DNA of 6,102 nt from Candidatus Aminicenantota bacterium (lineage in GTDB: Bacteria > Acidobacteriota > Aminicenantia > Aminicenantales > Aminicenantaceae): positions 1 to 6,102 of the forward strand of contig DAOVBT010000136.1 of assembly GCA_030670375.1 (NCBI GenBank), written 5' to 3'. Numbering within the stretch: the stretch's first letter is position 1; each line of letters starts with the position of its first letter. A model generated the notes under the pieces. The model ran no database searches and was not told where the DNA came from. It was given only the letters and a program-made list of their open reading frames with translations. Shown here in pieces: positions 5,789 to 6,102 of this stretch. The translations under genes were made by a program, and so were the position numbers.

Positions 5789-6102
5789 TTAAATAAATTC
5801 GACATATTTGCTTTCCAATTGAAATGGTTTGAACGGTTTTCCTCCGGAGTTATAAAACTTACTGAAAAATTCTACGAATTGAAGCCGCATGGAATGGACA
5901 AACCCCCCGAGAAAACTTATCCCCAGATTAAAAAGATGCCCTCCCACAAAAATGAGCGCAGCAAAAAGCCAGCCTACCCAGGGGATACCCAGAGCCGTCT
6001 GACAGAGGGTATTCACCACCATGGCAATGACACTGGTGGCCAATCCCAGTGCCAGCAGCCGAGAGTATGACAGGATATCTGCCAAATACCGCGAGATATC
6101 AT
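5789..6102 (-). CDS. atpI (ntpI): V/A-type ATPase subunit I (a-type stator), C-terminal fragment
   Basis: C-terminal 103 residues of the membrane stator subunit that forms the two ion half-channels next to the K ring. The frame is open to the window edge, so the gene begins outside. The TTG at 6085 is an internal Leu codon, because family sequence (DISRYLAD) continues upstream of it. DILSYSRLLALGLATSVIA (fragment residues 8-26) is the penultimate membrane helix, and its Arg14 aligns with the essential Arg735 of yeast Vph1. WVGWLFAALIFVGGHLFNLG (41-60) leads into the last helix. VHSMRLQFVEFFSKFY (68-83) holds Arg72, aligned with yeast Arg799, and the family tail GGKPFKPF (86-93) is present, ending in YVEFI. 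It precedes K by 35 nt as the first visible gene of the cluster. Confidence 0.95.
   Translation of the reverse strand, partial: DISRYLADILSYSRLLALGLATSVIAMVVNTLCQTALGIPWVGWLFAALIFVGGHLFNLGISFLGGFVHSMRLQFVEFFSKFYNSGGKPFKPFQLESKYVEFI

Noticed and set aside
6083..6085. TTG at 6085 as a start codon for a small 98-aa membrane protein
   Set aside because: Subunit I family sequence continues in frame upstream to the window edge, so this is an internal leucine of a longer gene.

Overview
The window is one uninterrupted block of V/A-type (rotary) ATPase genes, all on the minus strand. Read in the direction of transcription (from 6102 down to 1) the order is I (C-terminal end only) - K - E - C - F - A - B - D (lacking its last residues). 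This is the order seen in Thermus and in the Enterococcus hirae ntp cluster. There is no convincing gene on the plus strand and no mobile element, CRISPR array, tRNA or rRNA.

Region by region: 5789-6102 is the end of the membrane stator subunit I, with both conserved ion-channel arginines. 5280-5753 is the proteolipid K, a four-helix double-hairpin c-ring subunit with a Na+-type ligand set. 4836-5252 is the peripheral-stalk subunit E, which is unusually short. 4054-4839 is the funnel subunit C, also short. 3711-4061 is the central-shaft subunit F. 1967-3724 is the catalytic ATPase subunit A. 581-1957 is the regulatory subunit B. 1-584 is the central-shaft subunit D, cut by the window edge. 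Junctions are very tight: ATGA overlaps at E/C and B/D, an 8-nt overlap at C/F, a 14-nt overlap at F/A and a 9-nt gap at A/B. The only roomier gaps flank K, 35 nt before it and 27 nt after it. The gap before K holds a small perfect hairpin and the strongest ribosome binding site in the window. No stretch longer than about 40 bases lacks a gene.

Together the products form a V1 head (A3B3), a rotor (D, F, C and the K ring) and a stator (I plus E with a partner G/H subunit that is not in this window). The complex couples ATP hydrolysis or synthesis to cation movement. The K ligand set argues for Na+ as the coupling ion.

The source is a bacterium or archaeon. E. hirae-like sequence features and frequent AGGAGG/GAGG ribosome binding sites favour a bacterium, perhaps anaerobic, but I cannot place the phylum. 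This is a well-known system. The less ordinary points are the shortened E and C subunits, the Na+ signature, and the hairpin ahead of K.
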